NCBI GenBank assembly: GCA_020049895.1
Contig: JAGVLE010000017.1
Span: 1-64,000 of the forward strand
DNA from: Alphaproteobacteria bacterium
GTDB lineage: Bacteria; Pseudomonadota; Alphaproteobacteria; UBA9655
DNA: 64,000 nucleotides
Direction of reading: 5' to 3'
In this document: one piece after another, positions 1 through 8,703 of the stretch
Layout of the letters: every line of letters starts with the position of its first letter
Position numbering within the stretch: the stretch's first letter is position 1
Translations under genes and position numbers: made by a program
Notes under the pieces: model-generated
The model's database searches: none
What the model saw: only the letters and a program-made list of their open reading frames with translations
What the model was told of the DNA's origin: nothing

Positions 1-100
1 TCTCGTAAGTCTTGAGAATATGATCTCATGATGCTTCCTCTCCATTAGAAAGGACCATCATATCACAAAAATGTAATGACTTAAATCAAAAATGCTCTAA

Positions 101-1384
101 GTGGATAAAAAAATGAAGTTTTTTTTACAACTTCTATTGGTTCTATTGACCTTAACAGAATCCCTCTCAAGTGGTCGCCTGGAGGATATGGAGGCGGAAT
201 TTTTTACTCTAGAGGAAAATGCTGAAACTCGTACGCACATTCAACGTTACAAATTATCTGCATTCAATTGTCAAAGAAAAAAGGCGCTGAGGAGATCTAA
301 AGAGGAGTTAGAACAAACGAAAGCAGCTATCGACATCGCACTACATCACATTGCTGGCAATATGGACCATATCTTTAAAATGAGGTGGACAACTCAAACT
401 CTCAATCCACCATATGTGTCGCCTGATCATATTATTGGTCATTATAGTCATACATATAATCATCAAGAAGAGAGAGAAATATTAGGGTCAGAACAAAACA
501 AATCTGCAACTATAAAAGTCCCTTCTTATTTCTATTTGACAATAAAAAGTAAATTGGGACGCCGAAGAACAGCACGAGCAATCACACCAGTCAATGATTT
601 TGAAGAAATGGCAGCTCTTTTAAAGACATGGAGCTCTTATTCACACACAGATCTAGAAAATTTTGGCACGATGAGAAACTTTTTATCCACACTCAGTTCA
701 GCTGAAAGAAAATTTCGACCGTATCGAGAAGAAAGGAAACTTAATCTTTGGGGACATCCGACAAGATCACACGAATATGAGACAGTGCGATATAGGGACT
801 CAGTAGATGATAAATATTCATCGTGGTATTCAAGACGTTACAATGACGACATAGTAATAGGAAATTATGGACTTATATCACGTCAGTCTGCACTCTCGGA
901 GAGGAATGCACCACAAGATGCTGTGTATCAAAGGGAAAAAAACATAAGAGCTCGTAAACAGCAAGAGGAAAAAAGTCGTAGACAGGCAGCTAAAAATCAA
1001 CAAAGAGAAGCCGAAAATCAACAGTGGCTGCGAGAAGAAGAGAGACGCAGACAGGAAGAGCTGAACAAGTCCCCTGAGCAGAAACGTTACGAAGCTCAAC
1101 AGCAACTTTACGGGGCAATATGGAGCTCCGTTCGAGCACGTCTACCACATCCAGGTTTTACAGATATGAATGAAACTTATTACAATAGCACACAATCAAC
1201 TAAATCAAAATGGAAGTGCTTGTCATGTAATACGCAAATTAAGTTATACTGGAGCGTGTGTAATGGGAAAAATTGGGAGGAGGAATATCAACGCAGTGTT
1301 TTAGGCCATGTAGAATCTTGCTCTATGTACCAATGTTTGATTAGTGCTCAGGCCGATCGAGAATACAGACTACAGGGGTTTTGA
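101..1384 (+). CDS. hypothetical secreted protein with charged coiled-coil segment
   Basis: 427-aa ORF, N-terminal hydrophobic signal (KMKFFLQLLLVLLTLTESLSSG), long R/E/Q-rich stretch; no family recognised. Confidence 0.6.
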   Translation: MDKKMKFFLQLLLVLLTLTESLSSGRLEDMEAEFFTLEENAETRTHIQRYKLSAFNCQRKKALRRSKEELEQTKAAIDIALHHIAGNMDHIFKMRWTTQTLNPPYVSPDHIIGHYSHTYNHQEEREILGSEQNKSATIKVPSYFYLTIKSKLGRRRTARAITPVNDFEEMAALLKTWSSYSHTDLENFGTMRNFLSTLSSAERKFRPYREERKLNLWGHPTRSHEYETVRYRDSVDDKYSSWYSRRYNDDIVIGNYGLISRQSALSERNAPQDAVYQREKNIRARKQQEEKSRRQAAKNQQREAENQQWLREEERRRQEELNKSPEQKRYEAQQQLYGAIWSSVRARLPHPGFTDMNETYYNSTQSTKSKWKCLSCNTQIKLYWSVCNGKNWEEEYQRSVLGHVESCSMYQCLISAQADREYRLQGF

Positions 1385-1705
1385 GGACAACGAGTTTTAT
1401 TCGCGTTAGAGCCCCGATAAACTTGTCGTGCGTAATGTGTACGGTGTTTGTAGAACGGGGAAGGATCTCCTGTTTTTTATTCCCTCACTTTTTTCAATCA
1501 AAGTTTGAAGAAAAAAAGAACGAGGAAACGAGAGAACTCATTAAGAATAGATAAATTTGTAGAAAATTATACAAGCATAGATAACAAGACAAACAGCTAT
1601 TAACATGTTGAAATAAATGATAAAAATGCTTCTTCTTCGTTGAATATAGGTTGGTTTCTTGGTAAAATAGCCTCACTCCAAATACTTCCAACATAGGAGC
1701 TTTCT

Positions 1706-2194
1706 ATGTCTCAACCAGCAAACATTCTTGAAAAACGGCAACGCGCTCTTGAACAACGGAGAAACCGATTGAACCAGCTGGAGAGCTCAATCAATACCTT
1801 GGCTCGGAAACAGCGTACTCGACGCCTTATCGAACTCGGAGGCTTGGTGATGAAATCCCACCTTGATACATGGCCATCTAACACTCTGTTTGGAGCCTTT
1901 CTCTCCCTCAAGGATAAGGAGGAGAATCAAGAGCAAAAAGCCGCCTGGACTTTTAACGGAAGAATCCATTTCATTGCGGATAAGAAACAAAAGACTCCTG
2001 TTACCCTGACCTTCCCATCCTTTCCAGGAGAAGATCTTCGTCAGGCATTAACCGTTCTAGGCTTTACCTGGAACGCCCCCCAACAGAAATGGGAAGGATA
2101 TGGTGATGTTGAAGAGCTTCGTAACCTTCTGGAACCCCACGGGGGCGTGGTGCGTGAAGCTGAGGTGCCTAATCAATTTTCAACTTTCTCTTGA
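1706..2194 (+). CDS. conjugal transfer TraD-family-like protein
   Basis: ORF 162 aa; KRQRALEQRRNRLNQLESSINTLARKQRTRRLIELGGLVMKS resembles the small TraD/MobC-type accessory family of Ti-type conjugation systems. Confidence 0.6.
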   Translation: MSQPANILEKRQRALEQRRNRLNQLESSINTLARKQRTRRLIELGGLVMKSHLDTWPSNTLFGAFLSLKDKEENQEQKAAWTFNGRIHFIADKKQKTPVTLTFPSFPGEDLRQALTVLGFTWNAPQQKWEGYGDVEELRNLLEPHGGVVREAEVPNQFSTFS

Positions 2195-3074
2195 GCCCAT
2201 CAATTGCAAGGCGATGCTTGTGAGGATCCATCTTTTTGATGTTCTGTAGTTTCCATTTTATCCCTGGGAAAGCGTGAGCTTCCTTAATTCCCAGAAGGTC
2301 CCAAAGAGGGGCACCTTCTTTGAAAGACAGAAGAAAACGGTGATCATCGGGTGTAAGAACGTCATCAATGACTTGGATCAGTTGCATTCGCGCCTGTTCA
2401 AGGTCAGCATAGGAAACATCATGGTAACTCATCCCCACAAACTCTCTATCATAAAGAGACCGTTGATCCAAAAGTGTTGGATGAATCATTTCAGAAATGG
2501 GGCGATTGCCGCTGATTAAGTAGACGAGAAAGGCTTTCTTGAGTTTTTCGGTAAAGGTGAACTTTTCAAAAAAGCCTCTGACGTCATAAAGATCTCGGGG
2601 ATGCTGGCGATCGAGGGCTGCACAAAATTTGCCGGCATAAATGTCTTCAAAACTCACACAACGCACCTTAACCATTTTTTGGAATTCATCCTGGGCACGT
2701 TGACAGAGGAGTCTTTCCTCTGTGGGATAAACTGTTCCTCTCAACACAAGATTCACATCGATCTTTATTTGGGCCGTCCGGTTTGAGAGTCGGAGCTGTT
2801 TAGGAATGCCATCACTTGTACGGTTGACCTCTGGAAAGAATTGTTTCAGCTTTGTTTGGAAAGCCTCAAAAATTTCTCTGAGCTCCTTGATGAATTCTGT
2901 CCTCTCATTCAGACACACGTAGGTCAGATCAATATCAACAGAAAGGCGTGGCATGTCTTGATAAAAAAGGTTGATTGCTGTTCCCCCTTTGAGGGCCAAT
3001 CGTTCATCATGCAGACAAGGGCCCAGGACCTCGAGGAGAAGATCGACTTGGTCTCTAAATCTCTGGTTGATCAT
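2169..3074 (-). CDS. AbiEii/AbiGii-family nucleotidyltransferase toxin
   Basis: ALKGGTAINLFYQDMPRLSVDIDLTYV matches the AbiEii NTase motif; ORF opens at 3119, but the ATG at 3074 (MINQRFRDQ) is a more likely start. Confidence 0.85.
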   Translation of the reverse strand: MINQRFRDQVDLLLEVLGPCLHDERLALKGGTAINLFYQDMPRLSVDIDLTYVCLNERTEFIKELREIFEAFQTKLKQFFPEVNRTSDGIPKQLRLSNRTAQIKIDVNLVLRGTVYPTEERLLCQRAQDEFQKMVKVRCVSFEDIYAGKFCAALDRQHPRDLYDVRGFFEKFTFTEKLKKAFLVYLISGNRPISEMIHPTLLDQRSLYDREFVGMSYHDVSYADLEQARMQLIQVIDDVLTPDDHRFLLSFKEGAPLWDLLGIKEAHAFPGIKWKLQNIKKMDPHKHRLAIDGLKRKLKID

Positions 3075-3837
3075 CTTCAAATAACTCTTTCGGGTAGGTG
3101 ATCTTGAACTGGGGATCATAGACGCCCCCCTTTACGACTTCGCGCGGCCCTGTGCCTATAGGGATACGAGATAGATCGAGCCTATTATACCAAGGGTGCT
3201 GGCTACGATGGCCTAAAAATAACACCACTCGTATTGCCTTGAGGGACGTGCAGGTTTCAAGAAGGGATTGCATGACATTCGACCTCATGGAGCCCAAATT
3301 CTCAAAGATAAGCGCGAGGTCTTGAAAGGCGTAGGTTTGTCCCACAAGCGCAGCCATTTCAACGGAAGCTCTTTCACGAGAAGAGATCTGTATCGAAAAT
3401 TCCCCACAATCATACGGAGTTATCCCCTCAAGAGGAGGGAGAATACGCTGTGTATGAAACCGAAAGGTGGGGCTATCCTTCGCTTGGCGAAACCAAAGAG
3501 GGGGAAGCTTAGGTACACTCGAAAACAGAAAGACAGTAGCTTGATGAAAAGGAATAAAATGAGCAGACCCTGAAAGTTCCAGGGCCGTCTTCCCTCCCAC
3601 AAAAAAAGTATCTTTCTCATGCTGTTGAAGCCCATAGACAAGTCCCTCCCAAGAGACAGTTTCTGACGCTTTTTTGAAGGCCCCTCTCCCTATGGGGGCA
3701 ATCCATTGAAACTTTTGGTAATTGGCTATATTGCTATGACTGAGCCCCCGCTCTTTGAGAACACGGGACGTCATGACCGTATGTGCTGGCCATCCTTGCA
3801 GAAGGGATTTTAATTTATCGTTTTTTCTTATATCCAT
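3055..3837 (-). CDS. AbiEi-family antitoxin (type IV TA)
   Basis: directly upstream of and overlapping AbiEii by ~20 nt; N-terminal winged-helix-like segment (MTSRVLKERGLSHSNIANYQKFQWIAPIGRGAFKK) then AbiEi-like C-terminal region. Confidence 0.8.
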   Translation of the reverse strand: MDIRKNDKLKSLLQGWPAHTVMTSRVLKERGLSHSNIANYQKFQWIAPIGRGAFKKASETVSWEGLVYGLQQHEKDTFFVGGKTALELSGSAHFIPFHQATVFLFSSVPKLPPLWFRQAKDSPTFRFHTQRILPPLEGITPYDCGEFSIQISSRERASVEMAALVGQTYAFQDLALIFENLGSMRSNVMQSLLETCTSLKAIRVVLFLGHRSQHPWYNRLDLSRIPIGTGPREVVKGGVYDPQFKITYPKELFEDDQPEI

Positions 3838-3954
3838 GATATGACTATATACGATTTTTTAAAATAGAGGAAGAGCGCTTATATAGAGATTTGTTGTCAG
3901 GATGAAACATATTCTCCAAGGGAACGTATCTTTAAATTAAACACGTTATATTGC

Positions 3955-5172
3955 TTACCCTCCCTCCTCTGTCTTGTTTTTTCCGTAGGCTACATTGTAA
4001 ATGGCTTCATTTGCACGCGTAATGAATTCTCTGACAGGATCAATATCAATCCGTTCATAAACCCTCGTTGCTTCAACACTTTTGTGGGCAAGAGTTTTTC
4101 CAATAATGGCTGTCGTCGCCCCTACAGCTCCCATCCAACTGCCTAAAGTGCGGCGAAGATCATGAATGCGTAAATCTGAAATCTCTGCTCTTTTTAAAAT
4201 ACGCACCCAAGCCTTTTTGGGATCTGTTAAGTACCATTTTTTCCCTCCTCCTGGAAAAACAAAAGAGCTTTGGGAAGAAAGTTTACGATCATGTAAAATT
4301 TTAATGGCTGCCTCTGTAAGAGGAATGACATGGGGCTCGCCATTTTTTGTCTCTTTGATATGCCATTCTGCTAACGAAAAGTTGACTTCCTCCCATGTCA
4401 TGGCAAGTACATTACTTTTTCGCGCTCCCGTTAACAGAGAGATGATAACATAATCCCGAGCTGTGTGATTTTCTTCCTCAGCAAGAGCCTTAAAAAACCG
4501 AGGCATCTCATCTTTCCTTAAGAACCTTTGACGGCTTTTTTCCTTAAATTTTTTTATTCCGTGAGTGGGGTTAGGGCTGTCCCACCCCCATTCGATGGCT
4601 TTATTATAAATAGCCCGAATTCTTTCCAAGAGTCGGTTTGCTTGGTAAGGACCGCTATCATGTCCAATTTTTTCATGTAACTCCAAAATTTCAATCTTCG
4701 AGATTTGGGACGCTTTGCGATGAAATAAGTGGGAAAGAAACCTTTTCACCTCCCTCTCATCAAATTCCCATGTTTTTTTAAATTTCTTGCTATATCTTTC
4801 CATAAACTCTCGAAACATGCCTTCAAAAGTAATTTCTTTCCTTAGCTTTTTCTTTTCTTCATTCGGGTCAATCCCCCTTGCTACGTCTGCTTTAGCGGAT
4901 AAAGCTTTTTTGCGGGCATTGTCTATAGACATCTCAGGAAAATTCCCCAGATGAATCCTTTCATCTCTCCCATTAATTCTTTTTCGCACAAAGAAACTAA
5001 TGACCCCATTAGGAGTCATAGACAATGACAGTCCTTTTTCTTGGGTGTCCTGAAAATACGTTCTTCCTTTTAAAGGAGGCTTGCATCTTAGTAAAAATTG
5101 TTTAGTGAAATTAACTTTCATCTTTTTTCCTGGTGCCGCACTGGTGCCGCATTTTAGGTGAAAATTCATCAA
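3955..5172 (-). CDS. tyrosine recombinase/integrase (DUF4102 N-terminal type)
   Basis: LTGARKSNVLAMTWEEV...HDLRRTLGSWM...LAHKSVEATRVYERID catalytic motifs; DUF4102-like N-terminus; real start is probably the internal M in KKMKVNFTKQF. Confidence 0.9.
   Translation of the reverse strand: MMNFHLKCGTSAAPGKKMKVNFTKQFLLRCKPPLKGRTYFQDTQEKGLSLSMTPNGVISFFVRKRINGRDERIHLGNFPEMSIDNARKKALSAKADVARGIDPNEEKKKLRKEITFEGMFREFMERYSKKFKKTWEFDEREVKRFLSHLFHRKASQISKIEILELHEKIGHDSGPYQANRLLERIRAIYNKAIEWGWDSPNPTHGIKKFKEKSRQRFLRKDEMPRFFKALAEEENHTARDYVIISLLTGARKSNVLAMTWEEVNFSLAEWHIKETKNGEPHVIPLTEAAIKILHDRKLSSQSSFVFPGGGKKWYLTDPKKAWVRILKRAEISDLRIHDLRRTLGSWMGAVGATTAIIGKTLAHKSVEATRVYERIDIDPVREFITRANEAIYNVAYGKNKTEEGG
5131..5150. 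repeat. 11-bp-phased tandem repeat TGGTGCCGCAC/TGGTGCCGC between integrase and att
   Basis: read directly: tggtgccgcactggtgccgc. Confidence 0.7.
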
Positions 5173-5271
5173 ATTTCAGATTATCTCATACAACCAATAT
5201 TCTCAAAAAATCCTTTGTTTGTAAATAGTTATATATAAAAACAGAACAACATAAAATGAGTATTTTTAAGG

Positions 5272-5316
5272 CTGTTAACCACTGGGTCGGCGGTTCGAGT
5301 CCGTCCCGGGGAGCCA
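5272..5316 (+). other. 3' fragment of tRNA-Asn(GTT), probable integrase attachment site
   Basis: CTGTTAACCACTGGGTCGGCGGTTCGAGTCCGTCCCGGGGAGCCA has anticodon loop, T-arm, acceptor 3' strand and CCA; no matching 5' half upstream. Confidence 0.8.
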
Positions 5317-5401
5317 AAAAAACCAAGACTTTCAGCTCTTTTACAAAATCCGGGCTCTTGGCTCTTTCCCAATTAAAGGGGCACAGGTTATCTTATCCAT
5401 T

Positions 5402-5602
5402 TCACATAAACACCTGTCTCTTAGTCTCAGCGATCAATTATTTTTTCTCGCTTCAGACAAATGCGAAGGGAAAGGAAGACGTCTTCGTTGCCAAGATGCT
5501 ACTAGTTCAGATTCTTCTAGTTGCGTAAAGTCGGGAAAGAATTGTGGCGAGAAAACTAACTGTTGTAGTGGGTGGTGTCAGAATGACATATGCAAAGACT
5601 AA
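5402..5602 (+). pseudogene. degenerate knottin-like cysteine-rich peptide ORF without ATG
   Basis: frame read by hand: ...CEGKGRRLRCQDATSSDSSSCVKSGKNCGEKTNCCSGWCQNDICKD*; C-x6-C-x5-CC-x3-C-x4-C; open from ~5282 but no in-frame ATG. Confidence 0.55.
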
Positions 5603-5760
5603 CTCCCTAGAAAAATTCTTAAGCCTTTCTTATCTAATATATGTAGTATACAACACTTTATAGAATCATAAGAAGGGGTTATGATTTTTGAAAAATATAC
5701 AGAAAGATCTCAGGGATTCATTCAATCGGCTCAAGGATTAGTATTTCAAAGGAACAAAAT

Positions 5761-6828
5761 ATGAAAAGACGACATTTTTTACGTATTGTTATCTTGTTTA
5801 CCCTTTTACTTGTTCACACTTTCCTTGGACATTTATCGGCACGTCCTCCCGGCTGGCCAGAAGATAACATATTGGTTTTACCAGATATGGGGAGTTCGCC
5901 AATTATCTCTGCGATTCGATCTGCAAAAAAATCAATCGATCTCATGCTCTACCATCTAGATGACACTCAGATTATAGATCAACTCATCCATGCAAAAAAA
6001 GAAAGAGTGTCTGTGAGGGTAATCCTTCATAAGCCTGACCTCTATCCCGCTCCTTTTGAAAATAGAATCAACACTGAAACCGTAGAAAAACTAACGCACC
6101 ATGGGATTCAAACTCATTTTTTGCCAGATCATATGTACACACTCACTCATTCTAAATTTATGATTATCGATGAGGAATATGCCATTATACAGACCTTTAA
6201 TTATGACGATTTTAACTTTCAAGAGGCTAGAAATTTTGGAATCCTCGTAGACAATAAGGATCAAGTCCAGTCCTTAGCGCACCTCTTTAACAACGATTAC
6301 AACTCTCAGCCTCACCTGAATGATGATAATATATCGCACTTACGAACCTCTAATATCATTTTAGGTCCTGTTCACCAGAGAGAATACGTAAAAGAATTTT
6401 TACAATCAGCGCACCATTCTATTTATATTTACCAGCAAGATCTCTCTGATCCAGAAGTCGGAGAAACCCTTATCTCTCTTTCAAAAAAAGGCATAAAGGT
6501 GCATGTGCTGATGACGCCTGTGCCGTTTGGAGGGATTGATAATAATCGTATTAATCATACAAAAATAATGGCTTTCGGGGGAAAATGTCGTTTTAAGCCA
6601 AAAGCTGATTTATATATTCATGCGAAGGTTGTTTTAATTGATCCAGAAAGCGAGGGACAAATGTATCTAGGCTCTTGTAATTTTTGGCCAGAAGCCTTGT
6701 CTAACAACAGAGAGTTAGGCCTTATCGTCCAGAACAAAAATTCTATTCAATCTGTTTTTGATGTGTTCAAAAGAGATTGGGAAAGTGCGCAGTCCTACTC
6801 TCAAGCCCTCGAAAGTTCTAAAAAATGA
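5761..6828 (+). CDS. secreted phospholipase D-like protein with two PLD motifs
   Basis: signal peptide; HSKFMIIDEEYAIIQTFNYDDFNF and IHAKVVLIDPESEGQMYLGSCNF are HxK(x)4D-type motifs. Confidence 0.85.
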   Translation: MKRRHFLRIVILFTLLLVHTFLGHLSARPPGWPEDNILVLPDMGSSPIISAIRSAKKSIDLMLYHLDDTQIIDQLIHAKKERVSVRVILHKPDLYPAPFENRINTETVEKLTHHGIQTHFLPDHMYTLTHSKFMIIDEEYAIIQTFNYDDFNFQEARNFGILVDNKDQVQSLAHLFNNDYNSQPHLNDDNISHLRTSNIILGPVHQREYVKEFLQSAHHSIYIYQQDLSDPEVGETLISLSKKGIKVHVLMTPVPFGGIDNNRINHTKIMAFGGKCRFKPKADLYIHAKVVLIDPESEGQMYLGSCNFWPEALSNNRELGLIVQNKNSIQSVFDVFKRDWESAQSYSQALESSKK

Positions 6829-7018
6829 CAGACCATACCCTATACTGAGAAAGAAGGCAGAATTGCCCTTGGACAGCCTGCTCATCTTTTTTTAAATGCC
6901 GAAAATTAGCTAAAAATCTCTTCAGTTTTAGGCTGTCTCATATAACTGCAGATTGCAAAGTCCTTTGATTTGTAAAGAAGTATCTATATAAAGAAATAAG
7001 ATAGAATAAGGATAGATT

Positions 7019-7582
7019 GTGATGAAACGAGCTTTTGACGTTATGTTTTCCCTTTTATTGTTCTTCTGCTTATCTCCTCTTATCTTTGTTGTTTCAGCTG
7101 CTATTAAGCTTACCTCTCTAGGACCTGTCCTTTATTGGTCTGATAGGGTAGGGAAAAATAATATTCTTTTTAAAATGCCTAAATTTCGGACAATGAAGGT
7201 AGGCACACCACCTGTCGCCACTCATCTAATGAAAAACTCTGACACCTATTTAACACCCATTGGATCTTTTTTGCGAAAGAGCTCTCTTGATGAAATTCCT
7301 CAATTGTGGCCAATTTTAAAGGGGGACATGAGCTTTGTTGGTCCACGCCCCGCCCTTTTTAATCAAGCCGACCTTATAGATTTGCGCACACAAGTAGGAA
7401 TCCACAAACTCACCCCTGGCCTTACAGGCTGGGCTCAAATTAATGGAAGAGATTCTCTCCCGATTCCTGATAAAGTTGCTTTAGACAAAGCCTATTTAGA
7501 AAAACAAAATTTCTTTTTTGATTGTTTTATTTTTTTTAAAACAATTCAGAGAACCATTTTTGGAAAAGATGTTAGCCATTAG
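7019..7582 (+). CDS. bacterial sugar transferase (undecaprenyl-phosphate glycosyl-1-phosphate transferase type)
   Basis: KRAFDVMFSLLLFF...KFRTMKVG...LRKSSLDEIPQLWPILKGDMSFVGPRP...PGLTGWAQINGRD. Confidence 0.92.
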   Translation: MMKRAFDVMFSLLLFFCLSPLIFVVSAAIKLTSLGPVLYWSDRVGKNNILFKMPKFRTMKVGTPPVATHLMKNSDTYLTPIGSFLRKSSLDEIPQLWPILKGDMSFVGPRPALFNQADLIDLRTQVGIHKLTPGLTGWAQINGRDSLPIPDKVALDKAYLEKQNFFFDCFIFFKTIQRTIFGKDVSH

Positions 7583-7608
7583 TTTTTGGAGATTGACTTA
7601 ACCTTAAG

Positions 7609-8538
7609 CTACCGAAAAGAATGCCCTGTTTTTTCAAGTCCCTCCGTTGAGGAAACAAAAGGATTCCACCCAAGTATCTCATGTATTTCACGTATATCGA
7701 CTTGCAATGATCCCGTTATTTTTTCAAGCATTTCTTCTTTTTTTAGCATCTTAAGGGGGAGCCTGACAACGCTTTCGGGAAGATAAAAGAAACGCGCTTT
7801 CTTGTCCATTCCTTGAGCCAGCCCTTGTATCAAATCGACAATCGACAAGGGCTGTCCATCACTCACGAAAAAAGTGTTTCCTTTTGCTGCAGGATGAATA
7901 GCACAGGTCATCAGCGCATCTGCTAGATTCTCAACATACACCATGTCTCTTTTATTTTTTACCCTAGCAAACGGAAAAGGAATCCCTTTCTTAATAGCAC
8001 GAGCAAGCATTCTTATATTACCAAGAGCATTCGGTCCATAAACAAGGGGCGGGCGCACAATAACAATCTCTAGTCCTGTTTTCTTTTCAATTGTACGTAG
8101 TTTTTCCTCGGCCAAGAGCTTTGACTTCCCATAAGGAGTTTCTGGAGTACAAGGACTATCCAATGTTAATACGCATGGATTCGAATGCCCCCCAAAGATA
8201 GCGTAAATGGAGCTTATGTAAACAAATCTCTTGACCCCAAGTTTTGCACATTCTAAAGCCAGTTTTTCCGTTGTGTGCGTATTGATGGCATAATAATCCT
8301 CATCCGGCCTTCCCGTTACATGAGCTAACCCTGCCGTGTGAATCACCACATCGATTCCTTGAAGGATTTCTTTCCACTCAGAGTTTTTGAGAAAATCTTC
8401 AACAACAAACTGTTTTTTAACATTTAAAGCAGGGGAGCGTTTACGTAAAAGAGCAGAAGGAGACATCCCCCTTTGATTCAAAATCTTACACAAATGTTGA
8501 CCTACAAAACCATTAGCTCCTGTTACAAGAATATTCAT
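7609..8538 (-). CDS. NAD-dependent epimerase/dehydratase
   Basis: MNILVTGANGFVGQHL Rossmann motif, YGKSKLLAEE catalytic YxxxK. Confidence 0.9.
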   Translation of the reverse strand: MNILVTGANGFVGQHLCKILNQRGMSPSALLRKRSPALNVKKQFVVEDFLKNSEWKEILQGIDVVIHTAGLAHVTGRPDEDYYAINTHTTEKLALECAKLGVKRFVYISSIYAIFGGHSNPCVLTLDSPCTPETPYGKSKLLAEEKLRTIEKKTGLEIVIVRPPLVYGPNALGNIRMLARAIKKGIPFPFARVKNKRDMVYVENLADALMTCAIHPAAKGNTFFVSDGQPLSIVDLIQGLAQGMDKKARFFYLPESVVRLPLKMLKKEEMLEKITGSLQVDIREIHEILGWNPFVSSTEGLEKTGHSFR

Positions 8539-8703
8539 TCTTTCATTCCTCTATAGTTTTAATGCGTTATCTTTAGACGAGGAATAACCCTCCTTAGCTG
8601 GTTCTTCAAGAAATTTTAAAGGATTGCGCATAATTTTCACCTTGAGAGAGTGGATCAAAAATGTTTCTATAGGACTCTTATTTTTCTTTACATAGAACAC
8701 ACC

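Noticed and set aside
6930-7015. Similarity between the sequence upstream of the sugar transferase and 5174-5255 (ctcata.aac ... tcctttg.tttgtaaa ... atata)
   Set aside because: AT-rich and gapped; could be chance or shared promoter-like composition; needs alignment statistics
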